DNA from: Knoxdaviesia capensis
Lineage: Eukaryota; Ascomycota; Sordariomycetes; Microascales; Gondwanamycetaceae
Direction: 5' to 3'
NCBI GenBank assembly: GCA_001510575.1
Contig: LNGK01000008.1
Span: forward strand, 2,689,044-2,753,043
Length of the DNA stretch: 64,000 nt
In this document: positions 24,400 to 35,020 of the stretch, in pieces
Numbering within the stretch: the first letter of the stretch is position 1
Layout of the letters: each line of letters opens with the position of its first letter
Made by a program: the position numbers and the translations under genes
The notes under the pieces: model-generated
The model's input: only the letters and a program-made list of their open reading frames with translations
Databases searched by the model: none
Told to the model about the DNA's origin: nothing

Positions 24400-25950
24400 T
24401 TACGGGAGGTATTTCGAGAATAGTTACGAGGCTTACGGGAATAACTACGATTATCTATCGTTTAGCCTCGATTTATCGTAAAACGCGTGTTCTAGCGCGC
24501 CTTTTAACGTCGATCGTTATTCTTAGTACGTGGCTCCGTATATTTACGAACCTAATAACTTATTTTTCCGTACCGGAAATACGTAGATTTATCTTTATCT
24601 TTATCTTACGTGATATAATTAAGTACTTCTTTATAGGTTTTAAATTATAGCGTTTCTCCTTCCTCCTTAGTTTTTAGCGTACTATTTAGCTAAGCGGCGT
24701 ATAATTATCTAATCTTTAATAAGTAGTAAGTAATATTAACTATAGTACGGATACTAGAGTTAGGGGTTATATCCTACCGTATCTTATACTATAAGTCCGT
24801 AATATTATAGCGTAGAATATCCTTTACTATACGTCGAATATAATATATTTCGAGTAAGTTATCGGTAGAATTCTATATTATTTTAGCTAAAAGTTTAATA
24901 GCTTTATATTTAGATTTATTTTAATAATTAAACGTAAGAGCTATAAATACGCGCGAAGGGGTAGATATTAGTATATAACTAGAGATAAATATTAGTATAA
25001 ATTCTACTAGTATAGGCTATAGTATATCGGTATACTATCGTATAAAATACTAAAGGGGTATAAATTTGCTTCTAATTACTAGTAGTATTCGAGACGTTTA
25101 ATACGTATATAGAATTATAGATTTATATAAGTAGGTCTAAATACGTATTAATTATACTATAACTATATAGTCTACCTTACTTAAGTAATCGCTTTATAGC
25201 TAATTAATAGCTTTTTTACCGTTTTTCTTACGATCCTCTCTATTACTAATATCTAATAGGAGTATTAGCTCTAGAAACGTCGCTTAGAGGTATTAATACT
25301 ACCTAATAGCGTACTTATCGTTTATTAAAGGTATATTATACTTTATTAGATTACTTTCGATAGCTAAATTCCTATTTTCTAAACGAGGGCTTAGGAATCG
25401 TCCTTTAATAGCTAGCTATAATAGTAGTATAAAGCCGTTAATACTAATATTAGTAAACGGTTTACTTTTAGGTCCTAGATATAATTTCGCTTAAAATATT
25501 ACTTTAGGGGGTATCGTTTATAAGGGTATTCGCTAGAATAGTATAGGAAATATTAGAAATATACTACTATCGTATACTCCTTATCTATATATATAACCTT
25601 ATTATCCTTCTAGAACCGTACTACCTATACCTCTCGGTATTTATAATATAATATACGGTACCGAGGGCTAGTTTCTCGTTAGTTAGACGCTAGTTATAGG
25701 TAATAACGGGTTATTAGCTATAATTACGTTAGAAAGGGGGCTCTTTCTACCTAGGTCGGTAGGTAATAGTAGTCCTATTATCTACGGACTAGCTAATAAT
25801 AGCGAGGGAGTAGGAAAAGAAAATAAGGTAGCTATAGCTATAGCTAGTAAGTTACTACGGCTTATAGCGTCTATTAGCTTTTCTAGAAGCTTTTCTATTA
25901 TCGTACTAATAACGGTATTTATATTATCGGTACGCTCTTTCTCTCTCGCT
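24400..25950 (-). pseudogene. Gypsy gag with CCHC knuckle (RIP-inactivated)
   Basis: The minus strand at 24540-24581 encodes a CX2CX4HX4C knuckle in which the Cys and His codons now read as Tyr (context FR-GKIS-QVRK), followed by an Arg-rich tail. The upstream part is low-complexity and too mutated for domain calls. Confidence 0.6.
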
Positions 25951-26029
25951 TATCTATTAAAGTTAGACTCTATACGGTCCGTAAGTAGCGCTTTTATTAT
26001 TTACTTTAATTCCTCGATCGTAATAGACT

Positions 26030-26239
26030 NNNNNNNNNNNNNNNNNNNNNNNNNNNNNNNNNNNNNNNNNNNNNNNNNNNNNNNNNNNNNNNNNNNNNNN
26101 NNNNNNNNNNNNNNNNNNNNNNNNNNNNNNNNNNNNNNNNNNNNNNNNNNNNNNNNNNNNNNNNNNNNNNNNNNNNNNNNNNNNNNNNNNNNNNNNNNNN
26201 NNNNNNNNNNNNNNNNNNNNNNNNNNNNNNNNNNNNNNN
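26030..26239. other. Assembly gap (210 Ns)
   Basis: A run of unknown bases in the 5' part of the nested element. Gap length may be nominal, so the element's size and any feature here are unknown. Single ambiguous bases also occur at 18398 and 26560. Confidence 0.99.
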
Positions 26240-27219
26240 ATATTCGGCGTAAAAGCGGATATTAGCGGTCTAGGCTCGCTAGGAAATAGGGGGTTAGGGA
26301 TATAAACCGATAGTAAGTAGGAGCGAAAGGGAATAAATAGGGAAAACTAGAGCGTAATAGTTATAATAGTTAGATAGTTTAGATTTATAGGGTTAATAAT
26401 AGGGGAAAAGAGCGGTAGAAAGGATAACTATTAGAAAAGAAATAAGGCTAGTAAAATAAGAAATAAGACTATTAGTATATAAACGGGGTATAAAGGGGGT
26501 ATAAAAGCGGGTTAGTCTTAGAATAAGAGGCGGATTAGTAATTAGAATTAAATAGAATANGAGAATAGGTAATAAAGGAAGTCCGTAAACGGAGGTAGTA
26601 GAAAATAATCGAAAATAGTAGAAATATTAAGACGTTAGTTATCGGAATAGTAGGAGTCTTAGAAATAACTAGAAAAAGTCGTAGAAATAAATAGGTAAAG
26701 TCGTAAAATAAAGGAGAAGTCGTAGAAATAAATAAAAATAGAGGGATTAGCTATTAAATATTTAGTAATAGGACTTAAACCTATTAGTAGTATCCGATAG
26801 CTTAGGAGGTATAGGAAAGGTACGCGGGAGGCGTGTAAAACGTTAGTAAAGGTAGGGTAATTTGGTATTTTACTAGAGTAATAGTAGTTAATTAGCTATT
26901 AGTTCGGTAAGGATGGAATTAAAAGAAGGAAAATAAAAGATATTTATTTAACGTACTTTCGTTACTAAAAGGAGGTTAAATAGAAGAGGTTTTTTATAAA
27001 AGAAGGGTAATTCGTAGTTTACCGCGGCGGAAAGTAGTAAAGCTATCGGCGGAAGTAAATTCTAAATTAAAAGAAAGGAAAGTCGAGATATTAGTCGATT
27101 ACGTGTCGATTAGGACTCGAACCTAGAGGAAAGGTAGTCGATTACGACGGTTAGGCTTTAAAGGAAGGTTAATAAGAGATTAATAGTATAAGTATTACGC
27201 CTATAAAAAATTAATTTTT
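26240..27219 (-). other. Gypsy leader region
   Basis: This lies between the 5' LTR and gag on the minus strand. It is purine-rich on the plus strand with repeated AAGTCGTAGAAATAA-like units (26650-26750). A GTCGATTA motif occurs three times at 27090-27165. No protein is recognisable. The base-paired AAAAAATTAATTTTTT sits next to the LTR where the primer-binding site should be, so the site is unrecognisable after mutation. Confidence 0.5.
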
Positions 27220-27502
27220 TATAATTCCTAGATATATAGTCTAAAGGACTAATAAATAAGTTATAATTATAAGGCACGTATAGAGAAATATATATAAAGG
27301 GAAGCTTAAATTTTTTCTATCTTAAGATATTTCCTATAAAAGCGCGGTAGATATCTACCTTTTATAGGTCTTTTACTAGCTCTTTAAGGCATTTATATAT
27401 ATATAGATATATACCTAAATACTTACCGCTAGGCAGTATCTACGTGCATTAGTGTACGTTTATACGTAATTATAATGCACTCTGACCTATTGGGGATCTA
27501 TA
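27220..27502 (-). repeat. Gypsy 5' LTR (element is on the minus strand)
   Basis: 283 bp. Its right-hand part (about 27388-27500) keeps several CA and TG dinucleotides that are TA in the other LTR, while its left-hand end is the more mutated one (TATAATT against TGTGATT). The RIP patches in the two LTRs are thus complementary. Confidence 0.93.
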
Positions 27503-28905
27503 AACGGAAAGCACGTATTATAGCCCGTGGATTTTAATAGCGTAAGGGCTTCGATTACTAAGAAACCTTCGCGGTAATATCGTATACTATAACGTAGAGA
27601 GTGATACTAGCTATTATAGCTAAAGAATATTTAGCTGTACGATAGTTAGACGTTATAGTAGCTTTCTTATACGGACTCTTAGAAGAGGAGGTATATATAT
27701 AATAATACGAAGGAATAGTTTAACTAATATACGAAATTAGACGACGTAATCTAGATTTTATTCGTAACTTAGGCTAGATAGAGAAGTCGTTTATTTATCT
27801 AAAACGTGTATTATACGGTCTAAAGTAAGCTAGCTAATAGTAGTAGCTAAGACTCTACGATATACTTTTACGTATAGGTTTTATAAGACTATAAATAGAT
27901 AAAGCGTCGTTTTACCGATAGAAAGACGGCATAATCCTAGTTATATATATCGATAACGTTCTATACTTCGGATAGAAAGAGGATATACTAATTAATTTCG
28001 AACTAGAACTCTAAGACTATCTAAAAGTAGACCTAATAGGTAAGCTACGGTAGTTACTAGGAGTAGTAATCGGTATTAACTTTAACTCCTATTCTATATA
28101 TTAGATATAATATATAGAGGTAATTATAGTAAACGCTAGATTTAATATCTCTATAATACGACCGGTATCTATCCCGATATCCGGCATTAACTTAGCTACT
28201 TTAGATAGTAAAAGGCTATCTACTATTAATATAGAAAGATATCGGTCTATAATTAGATAACTTATCTATATAATAACGATAACGAGACCTAATTTAGTAT
28301 TTTCTATTTACTACTACGTAGCTTTTACTAATTATATAACTATTCCTCTATTTATATTACTAAGACGGATCGTCAGATACTTATCGGTAACGATAAACTT
28401 ATCCTTAAGATATAAGAGACCTTCTAAGCTAGACTTTTCGCCTATATTAATAGTTAGCTTTTTAGATACTAGCTATAATACTATACTAAATAGCCGCTCT
28501 ATAATAGGATAGGTTCTCTTAATCTAAGGCGGTCCGGTCGCCTAGGTAAGTAGAAAGTAAGTAGTTATTACCTAATCGACTATTAAAGCCGAATATATAG
28601 TAGTAAATATAGTAACTAAGGAAGCTTTATAGCTACGTAATTTCCTATATAAAATTAACCGCTCCTATAATATCTATCTACGCGTCGATAATACTAGTAT
28701 TCTAAAGCTTATTAATAACCCGAGATTCTATAATAAGAGTAAGTATATATACCCGAAATTTCATCTAATTCGGGAATCTATTCGTTCTAAGTTTTTATCT
28801 ATTAAATACGTTCTAAATACGGAATAAATAGCTAATATCTTAACTAAGCTACTTAGTTTTTAGCTTTATAACCGATTTCGAAGTGCTTTTATAAAATAAA
28901 ATATA
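27503..28905 (+). pseudogene. Copia reverse transcriptase and RNase H, downstream part (RIP-inactivated)
   Basis: This continues the Copia frame after the nested insertion: KARIIARGF at about 27507-27535, LDVVAAFLYG at about 27646-27680 (normally VDVKTAFLNG), then ALYGLKQA-like sequence near 27820. The active-site strand is at 27940-27957 and reads VIYIDN where VYVDD is expected: GATGAC has become GATAAC, a direct RIP change that removes a catalytic aspartate. RNase H with IKAEYIVV and a final ANILTKLL motif follows to about 28860. Several TAG codons stand for former CAG. Confidence 0.9.
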
Positions 28906-29108
28906 GTTTTTTTTTTCCTTCCTATTCCTATTCGTTCTAAAGGTTTTTAGGTTTTTATATATTTTCTTTTCCTATGCTTCCTATATTAAAGTTTTTTTTT
29001 TATAAGATTTTCTTCCTATACTAAAGTTTTTTTTTTTCTCCTAATAATAGTATTCCTATATTATTTGTTCCGAGGGGCGCATATTAAGCGTATATTAAAC
29101 GTATTTAC

Positions 29109-29120
29109 GTCCGAGGGGCG
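29109..29120 (+). other. Copia polypurine tract
   Basis: CCGAGGGGCG lies directly before the 3' LTR. The same string occurs about 40 bp upstream (29070-29079), so the tract is duplicated. Confidence 0.55.
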
Positions 29121-29317
29121 TGTGAGGAAGGACGGAAATGCGTGGATCACGTGACCGGTGGGCTAAAGCCTGGTTCTGGCTAGCCTATAAATGCTAGACT
29201 TCTGTCCATTTCTAGTCTAGCCCATTTCTTCCTCCTACATAAAACTTTTTATGCAGATGTTCAATTATCAAGTTCATTTCCATCAACTTATCCATTTTCC
29301 TCATCAGTCAGCCAACA
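29121..29317 (+). repeat. Copia 3' LTR
   Basis: 197 bp, same length as the left copy, with 16 differences, all transitions. It keeps nearly all its CA and TG dinucleotides; only two sites are more AT-like than in the left LTR. The TCACGTGA palindrome (29147-29154) and TATAAAT (29186-29192) are intact. Confidence 0.95.
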
Positions 29318-29322
29318 GGGTG
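29318..29322. repeat. Target-site duplication GGGTG (right copy)
   Basis: Identical to 13856-13860; single-copy DNA resumes immediately after. Confidence 0.95.
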
Positions 29323-31327
29323 GTTGCTCGTTTGTGCTTGGACTGACCTCAAAGTCACATCTGTCTTGTAATGTATTCTTCCCCGGACCCCAAAAGATTC
29401 TCTTATTCGAATGTCTTTGGTAGGTGAAGGAGGCTCTAGATAGAGTTTAAGCAGAGACACCTCTCTCTAAGAAACTACATCATTGATTATTGCCCAGGGG
29501 GCCAGAAAAGAATCCGTGGATACGCCAAGCGTTCAAGTTGTGTTGTGCACACACCACAAGCTGAGCTCTGAACTCTTGAACTCCGGCCTCCCTCCCTTTC
29601 TCTCCTTTTATTCCCAACTCTCAGTCACGTGGGGCTGCAGCCAATTAAAGAGCCAGTTCCACTTTGCCGCCCCCCCCCAGCACGAGTTTGCTCGGTACGG
29701 TATATCACCGCGCATTAATGTGGTCTTCCCTCCGTGCACTTACAAAACGCACGCGATTTCTGCACGCGCGCCTGCGGCAGTGTGTGCCTGGGGAGAGCAT
29801 GTCCCGTAGCGCTATGACCTTCGGCAGGCCAACTACCTGAGGCAGGGAGGCCATGCACTGTTGTTTGTCGTCCTGCGACCTTGTGCAAGGGGGACCATCC
29901 AATAGTGCGTCCATGGGGGCCCGGGATACCTGAACGTGAACGACCACAGTGAAGCTCCAACGGCGGCAGGAGAAAACAAGAAAAACAAGAAACGGGCCTG
30001 GTCCTGGCGGGCTGAGACCAGCAGGCCAGGCCATCATCCACTCTCTCTCTCGGTCAGAAACTTTGAACTTTTCCCAGGCTGTTCGCACTCGCGATGAAAG
30101 CTTGAGAAAGCTTGTTGAGTAATTGCTATTGGGAGGATTGAGTAAGTGGTGGCAAGACACGGACGGCAAACGACGCGCTGCCTTCGTACATAACGCACAC
30201 ACACACGAACACACACACACACACACACACACGCACGTCCATGTAACCCCAACCCACCACCCAAACTAACAACACAGCTTTCCAGAACCCGACAAACAGA
30301 AAGAAAAAAAAAAAAGAGGGACATATGTATCACACACCCTTGATTGGCCCGATAACCCGGCAGTTGCAAGCATCACATCCAAACACCCGGCCCGGTGGTA
30401 CCTCCGCCGGCCCGGGACGGCAGAACCACCCGGAGGGCTGAAGAAAACACCGGTTGTATCCAGGGGGCCTGACTTTTCCTTTTTTTTTTTTTTTTCCTTT
30501 TTTTTTCTCTCGTTGCATCACATCCACCAACTCTCTCCCTCTCTCTCCAAAAGGAACTTCACCAGAAGCTGAAAACCCCCTCCCAGAAAGACAGACTCTG
30601 TCGGCACCGACCTCCCCGGCCTCACATTTTTTTCCTCCTCCTCCCGAGACATCGTATCCCACTACAGCAGACAAAACCTCCCACCCCGGCCTACTACCCG
30701 AAAAAGACCCCGCTTGATTCTTTTCTTCCTATCCGGTTCTCCCTCCCTCTTTTGTCGTCCTACACGGAACCGAAACGCCCTCCCAGACGTTATCGGGTTT
30801 CCTAGCAGAAATGCAAACATGGTCCAGTTGCAGGATCTCTACAGTAGATCACCCGATCGGCAACTGCCCCCTCAAAAATGATCTGCGGCCCCCCCTCCTT
30901 AAAAAGAAGACTTGCCCATAATCGATCTCTGACAATTCCAACACACTGGTTTGCCATAGCAACATGGAAAAAAGGAAAAATTCACAGTTTCCCAAGAAAA
31001 CCACTTGTCAGTTGTCACAGTTCTGGCTTCAACTAGGGTTAGCTACACTTCTCGATCACAAGCATAACACGAAGAGAAAAAAAAGGCACAGTCTTCACAC
31101 GGCAAACGAAAAGCTGAAAAGCCAAAAGAAAATTCAATCCGGTTCTCCATACCCCAAGCAACGAAGGGAAAGAAATTATGTCGTAAATCATCGTTCTACT
31201 CATCCCATCCTCAACTGTAGCCAAGCAAGAAAAAAAACCAAATTACCAAGTAGATATTATCATCCGCAACAACCGTAAGAAGCCCCCCCCCCCCAAAAAA
31301 AATAAAACGAAAGAGCCAAATAACTTA
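29323..31327. other. Intergenic region between the Copia element and the FarA-type gene
   Basis: Normal base composition returns at once. It contains CT-rich and poly-T stretches (30478-30510), A-rich stretches near 31070-31320 that probably belong to the 3' UTR of the minus-strand regulator, and a CA microsatellite. No convincing coding region. Confidence 0.6.
30196..30232 (+). repeat. (CA)n microsatellite
   Basis: Simple dinucleotide run with one GAA interruption. Confidence 0.9.
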
Positions 31328-34300
31328 TTACGCCGCACGAGCAACAATGCCCTCGACCACCGTCGCCAACGGCAGATCATCCTTGATCTCGCCCATCACA
31401 ATGTCCTGCTCATGCACCGCCACCTCGTCCAGCTTGGGATCAACCATCATCAGGTCGCCCGCTCCGCCCGCACTGGCAAGACCCGCCAGGAACGCCTCTT
31501 CCGGCACGTTCACGCCCTCGGACGGGAACTGCAGCCAGTAGTCGACGTCAAAGTCGCCCGTCGCCACACCCGGCCACTCAAAGTCCGTTCCGGAAAAGTC
31601 CGTCATCATCAGGTTATCTGCATACGAGTCGCCACCGCCGCTGGCCGACGGGCTCTCGAAGCTCGTGGAGGATTCGCCGTCCTGCTCGGTCGCCGGCGGC
31701 GACGCTGCCGACACTGGCATGGCCACTGGAATCGAGAGAGTCGTTGGCACCGGTGTCGGGAGCGCGTTGGCGGTCGCGGTCGCAGTAGGGCGAGAAGCTG
31801 CCGTGAAATTGGGCGTTGCTGCGGGCTTGCGAGCGTTGGCATGGGCGGCAGCGAAGTTGGCCGAGATTGCCGTCTTCTCTAACGACGACAGAAACGTCGG
31901 CTCCTGGTCGGGAGGCGGGGTTGCCGCGCGCCAAATGTCCATGTGCTGGGGCTGCGATCCGTACGGCATTCCCGAGGCCCGCGCCATCTCGGCCTCGTCA
32001 ATGCTGATGTTGGCCTTCTTGAGGAACTCGCCCAGGAAGCTGGTGGCGTACTCGGCCGCCGGATACGACGCACGGAGAGTCTCGAGAACGTCCATGCACT
32101 GGCGGAATCCCCGGACAGCGCGATCCCGAATCTCAATGCTCTGGTGCTTCATCTCCAGCATGTGGATGATCATGGCCGGGAGGAGGATGGTCACACCCGA
32201 AGTCGGCAGGTACCGATCGAGGTCGAGCTGATGCAGGTCTGTGGCCATATAGGTAATCTGGGTGGCGGCGTCTCTCACCCGGAGACGAGCCTGGTCTTGC
32301 GCGCTCTGAAGAGCAGGCTCAACCTGGACATTCGGAGCCTGCACGCCCAGGAATTGGGGTCGGTGAAGAGCGGAAATCGTAGTGTAGAAAATCATGTGCA
32401 GGATGGTCCGCTGGACTGCAAGAACCGACTTGCCATCTTCCACATCAAACGGCGTAAGTGCCCGCTGCACACAGGATTCGTCAAGGCTCTCCTTCCACGA
32501 CATGAGCTCCTGATCGACCATCTTCACCTCTTCCAGGTTATCCATCTTCTTGTTCGGAAACAGCATGACGCCGGAAGCTTGCGTCGGCTCGGCCTGTGCG
32601 TTGGCTCCACGGGCAATGACCGAGTACTGGATCCGCAGCATGTGGCTGATCAGAACACAGAGGCGGGCTTTGGCAGTGCACATCTGTGCCAACTCCTGCT
32701 GCATACCTATATCACGCATGACGCGGCATTCTCGCGGGAGGACGGTGTTTTCGTCGGACAGAGGGCGGATGTCAAAATCGCTCTCGGTGAGCATGGGAAC
32801 GGAAAAGTCGTCCTCCTTGATGCGGGTGGGCCGACGCATGCCGAGGGCAATCAACTGGTCTCGCATGAAGCATGACCACCAGATGCGCTTATACAGCTTC
32901 AGTTTGCGGGGCGGGACGCCGACGAGAGACGGGATGCGGTGAAGACCAATGGAGTGGGCAAGGCTGATAGCAATTCCCATCCAGTGCCAGGTATCCTTCT
33001 GGTCGTGAGGGCTCTCATACCAGTAGGTCATGAGAAGGAGGCCCTGGACCAGGACCAGGCGATCTGTTTCGTAGTCGTGGTCGTAGAGGAGCTGTGATAG
33101 GAAAAAAGGCAAGTCAGAAAATGCTCCTTTTCTGGCGAATTGTTTTGTTTTGAACTTACCCTAGCCTTCTTGTAGAAGGACTTCCGCGCCTGTTGGCGGC
33201 TAGTGAACCCAGCCTCGCGTAACCGCTCAATATCGACAAAGGCCGTCGCTGCGAACATGACAGCATGGTACAAGAACAGGCTGACCTGGCCGCGGGGGTC
33301 GTTCCGGGCATCAACGGCGTTCAGGAAAGCGTGAAGATCTAGGAGTGGCATGTACGGATGAACATTTTCCACATATGCCTCGAGCAGCACGTTCTGCAGC
33401 GCCACACTCGGCAGAGTCAGGGTGCCCTTGGCCTGTAGGAAGTTGAAGTCTTCGCCAGGCATGGTGATGGAGAGCGGCCGAATAAACGGGGGAAGTTGCT
33501 GGGGCGAGAACTGGGCGCCAAGCACGGCGGCCTCGTGGGGCAGAGGCCCCGGAAAGCAGGAATTGCGAAGATCGGCGCCGGCCAGGGCGGCCTGGCGCAT
33601 CATGTTGTACCAGTGACGACGGGCAGCCAGGATGTTACTGGAGCCCGCCTGGTAGCCCATCTGTTGTCGTTGGTCTGCATGGTGTGTCAGAGTGGGTTAG
33701 CAATGTCGTAGCTTGTGACGAGCATGAAAGAGCTTGTGATAGAAGCAAAGACGAGGGGGTGTGCGGTATTCCATGCACTCCGCCTCCTTCAATCGTCATC
33801 CCAAGTGAGACAGGAGCAATAAAATCATGCTCTTTCACATGGAATATTGAATTTTGAGCCAAAAAAAAAAAAGGACCTGGGACGACTTGGGGGGGTTGGA
33901 ATTCTCTGTAACTTCATCCACAATTCAATCAAATCAAAATTCGACCTCCCCCACCATTCCCCCGTCTTGAAATGTGGGAAGGAAAAGTGTGGAGGTGTGA
34001 CACTCCTTGCTTTGCATAATTCTGGTTTCTGGCTTGTGATACCACATGCTTGGTTTGACATGTGAAAACGACCAAGAAAAAAACAGGGTTGCACTGCCTA
34101 ACCTAGCCAAGCTGCCCCAGTTCTCCTTTTTGCGGCTCTCACGAGACTTCTCGAGGAATAGGAGATGATAGAAACAGAAAAAAAAAAGATTGCCACTTAC
34201 ACAACAAATGAGGCACATGAGCATCGATGTTGCCTGTAGCCATAAGCCCCGGAACGCCCGGTTGACGGCCATTCGCCGAAGCAGCAGCCATAGAAGCAGC

Positions 34301-35020
34301 AGCGGCAGCAGCAGAGTGATGGCTCAGGCCAGATAGTCTCCGAGCATCCATGCCGGAACCAGTACTGAGAGGATTTGACGCCTGCAGGGGATTTTCGCCT
34401 GTGGATAGGTGGTCGTCGCTCATGGAAATATCGTTCACATCGGCTGCCAGGGACGATGTTGACTGAGGGTTAGTGGTGGTGGCCCCAGCGGTGGCGGTGG
34501 GTATCGACCCCGAATGAGTTGAATCTGAAGGTGATGCGCGGCGCGGAACGGGTGCGGATGCAGCTCCGGCAAGATTTTTCCTGGAGACATTTCGGCGCTG
34601 GTTAGTTTCTCCGTCCGATCAACATGCCACGTCCGTTCCTGGACACCAGTAAAAAAGAGCAAGCAACACTTACTTTCTCCGCCGGCTTTCCTGCACTATG
34701 CACTCGATATTATCCCATCGGCAGTTACCACAGGGAGCGCCTTCAACCACATCGCAGCGCACTTTGCGGGCACGACACGACGCACACGCTCTCGCAGCAC
34801 GGCGTTTTGTCGGCTTGTTCGGCGCGCCGCCTTCACGGGAAGCTGAGCCGGCTCCGACTTTCGTGCCATTTGAGCTACTACCGTTCTTGCCGCTGCCGGT
34901 GTCGGAGTCTTGGCCAGACCCGGCGGGCGATGGCGCATCATTTTTGGAGGGTTTCGCAGTTTTGGCTGCAGTCTCAGTCTCTAGCAAAAGCAGAGTCGAC
35001 GGATCGATTGGTGAAGTCAT
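31328..35020 (-). CDS. farA: FarA/CTF1-type Zn2Cys6 transcription factor
   Basis: A nuclear regulator; FarA/CTF1 proteins activate genes for fatty-acid use and cutinase/lipase and bind CCTCGG-type sites. Exons on the minus strand: 35020-34674, 34580-34201, 33674-33160 and 33091-31328, giving 1001 residues with matching phases. The zinc cluster CX2CX6CX7CX2CX6C is at residues 79-107 within KRRAARACASCRARKVRCDV, the hallmark CTF1/FarA N-terminus. The fungal-specific TF domain follows (VENVHPYMPLLDLHAFL; WHWMGIAISLAHSIGLHRIP; KRIWWSCFMRDQLIALGMRR), then a Ser/Ala/Thr/Pro-rich tail with acidic patches suited to activation. Introns are 93, 526 and 68 bp; the second is unusually long. The symbol rests on family signature and could be the FarB or CTF1-beta paralogue. 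About 10 kb upstream is gene-free. Confidence 0.87.

Larger units (their letters stand above)
17724..27502 (-). mobile_element. Ty3/Gypsy LTR retrotransposon nested in the Copia RT gene, RIP-mutated
   Basis: Two 283-bp direct LTRs (17724-18006 and 27220-27502) flank an interior whose coding sense is on the minus strand: gag with CCHC, then RT, RNase H, integrase. RT before integrase marks Ty3/Gypsy. A 4-bp duplication AACG (17720-17723 and 27503-27506; possibly 5 bp AAACG) flanks it. Removing the element and one duplicate rejoins Copia RT exactly in frame (IIKR-KAR). A purine tract next to 18006 confirms minus orientation. Length is 9.8 kb including a 210-base assembly gap, so true size is uncertain. 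About 2.2 kb between integrase and the 3' LTR is more than usual. Confidence 0.93.
13861..29317 (+). mobile_element. Ty1/Copia LTR retrotransposon, RIP-mutated, interrupted by a nested Gypsy element
   Basis: A complete insertion bounded by two 197-bp direct LTRs (TG...CA) and a 5-bp target duplication. Without the nested element (17724-27502 plus one target duplication) it is about 5.7 kb, normal for Copia. In plus orientation, restoring TAG to CAG, the order is gag with a CCHC knuckle, protease-like region, integrase, reverse transcriptase, RNase H; integrase before RT defines Copia. The interior has lost nearly every CpA/TpG while keeping CpG, and TAG stops stand where CAG would be read. 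The element is therefore coding-dead by RIP. The two LTRs differ only by transitions. Confidence 0.95.

Noticed and set aside
27100..27165. tRNA-like B-box (GGTTCGAGTCC on the minus strand) in the Gypsy leader
   Set aside because: No cloverleaf could be built; the stretch consists of repeated GTCGATTA units, and the A box and acceptor stem are missing.
13861..29317. CRISPR array or prokaryotic island as explanation of the AT-rich block
   Set aside because: LTRs, target duplications, RT/integrase motifs and RIP explain the block; there are no spaced short repeats.
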